From Solea solea (lineage: Eukaryota > Chordata > Actinopteri > Pleuronectiformes > Soleidae): DNA of 64,000 nt. Both the position numbers and the translations under genes were made by a program. This document shows positions 62,015-64,000 of this stretch, piece after piece. The notes beneath the pieces are model-generated. The model saw nothing but the letters and a program-made list of their open reading frames with translations, did not search any database and had not been told where the DNA came from. The stretch's first letter is position 1. Every line of letters starts with the position of its first letter. The stretch covers positions 21,968,530 to 22,032,529 of the forward strand of contig NC_081142.1 in assembly GCF_958295425.1 (NCBI RefSeq), read 5' to 3'.

Positions 62015-63450
62015 CTTGTATGTCACACAAGGTTTACAATATTCGCCTATGTCACTTGGCATTGGCTCCCACTCCCCTGCGTGACCCTTGAGTGTAGGTT
62101 AAGTGGTAGAAAACAACATCAGTAGTGAAGTGTGTTCGAAATATAACCTTTTGTGAGTACAGCGACAGTTTCATCACATGGAAGCATTATGTGCTTTAGC
62201 CAAGCTCGTTTTGTCGCTCTATGTAAAGACAGAGCACAATTCACCTGGTAGGTGAGGTAACCTGGAGGTGAGAGCAAAAGAGCACTAAAGGTCCATTTAT
62301 ACTACATTATTTTTTATCACCCATCCCAAATGTTGTCTTTGTCACTACCCTACAACCCCCCGTGTGTCTTTTGGTATGGACGTTACACAATACTTCCTCT
62401 AGAGGGCGACCATTGAAGAGGTTTATTTCATTGTGTTTGATCTGAAATAGAAGCGTCAGCGGATTTTGCAGCATTGGAATGAAAGACCACTGGATGTAGG
62501 TCGATCGATCAATATTTCCACTGCAATTTTTCACAATTTGCTTCACCAGATAACTCCAAGATTTAAACATGCTGCGTCCCACAATCTCCTTTTTACTGGC
62601 TGCAGGGATAAGCCAGTTTTAAATGTCCCTGTAGACTCTTATTTGTCATTTACCCGACTCTGTACTGCCCCAATGGTATTGCTCTATTTTTTAAGCATCG
62701 TAAGCTCTCCTGCGATGTGCACAATGATGGATGACGTGAACATAAATGGTCGAAAGGCTTCGTCCATGTCCATCTTTAGACTGTTTGGCTTATTTGGCTG
62801 TTGCTGAAAGGAACACAGGTAGCAACTGAAACTCCTCCCTCTATCCTTCCGGATTCCTTGTCCATTTTTGGGTTAATTATCTTCACTCGTCCAGTGGGAA
62901 AATCAGGTCAGTGACAGGAAGGAAACGAGGACCTAATCAGTGAGGAAAGAAACATTGAGTTAACAGTTCCTTGTGACTCTGCTGTATGTGTCTTCTGCGT
63001 TGCTTCCACCTTCCACCTCTGACATTTCCTGTGATAGTTTGACGGCGTGGCTCTCCAACACCTCACTGCTCTTTCACACTCATCATCCTCAAAACCAATT
63101 ACTGCAGACTAAATACCAAAGGTGAAAGGTCACGATAAAACGTATTGCGGAACTGATTGGCGTTGTTGATCGTAGATTTAACGTTGAGACATTCCATCTT
63201 AGAATTCACCTTTTATTTTTTGTGTAGCTTTTATTATGCACTGTATCATTTAAATGTTTATGTTGTTTTTTATGTCTTCTATTTCACAGATTTTTATTGC
63301 CGTCATTCTGTACAACACTTTGGTCAAACTCAGGGGTTTTTAGATGTTTTTATTCTTAACTTTTCTGTAAAATCTGTAGCCTCATCATTCGATGTCACCA
63401 ATGCTTACACACTGGTCCTTTTAAATTAGATTAAAAACATTATTTATATA

Positions 63451-63571
63451 CTGTGTGTATGTGTGTGTATATACAGTATATATATATATATACATATATA
63501 TACATATATGTATATATATATATACATATATATACATATATGTATATGTATATGTATATATATATATATAT
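63451..63571 (+). repeat. Compound TG/TA/CATATA repeat
   Basis: About 120 bp of tg, ta and tatacatatata units close to the right edge. Palindromic locally, so it is likely unstable and hard to assemble. Confidence 0.9.
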
Positions 63572-64000
63572 TTTCATATAGTCAATATCAAACAATAAGA
63601 AAGTATTTTAATCAACTCAGCTGTTAATAACACAGGAGTGCAGATGTATTCCCTGCTCATATTTACAGCTCCAACTGTGCAACAGATAATTCTACTGCCA
63701 TAAAGACATAATTAAGAAACAAATAGCCCGAACATCATTTTGGTTACATATCTCTCTCTCATCAGTCTGTACACAGTGAAGCATTTTATGTGACATTAAG
63801 GATTTACAGATCAGATTCCGATCTAATGATTCGTAAAAAGTATTCAGAGTAAATCCGGTACGGAGTATGACATTGGCACATTTCAAGGGACTTTGTATAG
63901 TTGTGTGGTATGCGTTGTCCATGTCAAACAGTGAAATAAATTAGAATTTTTCTAATTTACATAATCTATGTAGTCCCACTTTTTGTTATTTGTGACATCA

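Larger units (their letters stand above)
56776..64000. other. Probable GPCR intron 2 to the right edge
   Basis: No exon with the expected C-x3-WDN-x2-CWP motif was found. It holds the 58250-58445 repeat, the 59325-59465 candidate element, the telomere-like inverted repeat, tRNA-Pro and the TA-rich repeat at 63451-63571. The plus frame 61650-61883 and minus frames nearby have no recognised domain. Confidence 0.45.

Noticed and set aside
62466..62807. Plus frame of 113 codons near the right edge
   Set aside because: Searched for the receptor's next exon or a transposase; no WDN/CWP motif and no recognised domain.

Overview
The window reads as nuclear DNA of a bony fish, probably a spiny-rayed teleost. 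Short exons with consensus splice sites sit in AT-rich non-coding DNA. There are many CA/TG and TA microsatellites, L2 and Rex3/RTE non-LTR retrotransposons, and several families of short inverted-repeat (hAT-type and other) elements. No bacterial operon, CRISPR array or virus-like gene set was seen.

Three protein-coding genes can be supported. (1) zc3h3, on the minus strand, contributes its first three coding exons (14193 down to 10556). The CCCH zinc-finger exons are not visible, so the gene probably continues left of base 1 and about 10.5 kb at the left edge is its intron. A low-repeat, homeodomain-motif-rich stretch at 8690-9420 in that intron is a candidate enhancer. (2) A complete CYLD-type deubiquitinase gene lies on the plus strand, head-to-head with zc3h3. 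Its 14 coding exons (17585-24340) join in frame to a 767-residue protein with three CAP-Gly-type segments and a USP domain carrying Cys, His and Asp at the catalytic positions and a zinc-binding insertion. It is about 190 residues shorter than human CYLD and lacks the long linker before the third CAP-Gly, so I read it as the fish paralogue cyldl. (3) The first two coding exons of a class B (secretin-family) peptide-hormone receptor, probably of the VIP/PACAP/GHRH receptor group, are at 44831-44932 and 56305-56413. They are separated by an 11.4 kb intron and the rest lies beyond the right edge. A TATA box sits 76 bp before its start codon.

Between cyldl and the receptor (24.7-44.5 kb) is a mobile-element-rich interval. 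It holds a full-length L2 element with an intact 1106-codon ORF (34232-37552), a probable Penelope-like fragment, a Rex3 relic, and SINE-like and hAT-type elements, some nested. Inside the receptor introns are an RTE tail, a long near-perfect palindrome (50765-50995), a tRNA-Pro(CGG) gene on the minus strand (61943-62014), and several candidate conserved non-coding segments.

I found no clear novel system. The better leads are the shortened CYLD paralogue, TG tracts placed just before several splice acceptors, the palindrome, and the intact L2. Exon joins were read by eye from splice consensus and reading frame. Family assignments rest on recognised motifs, not on a database search.
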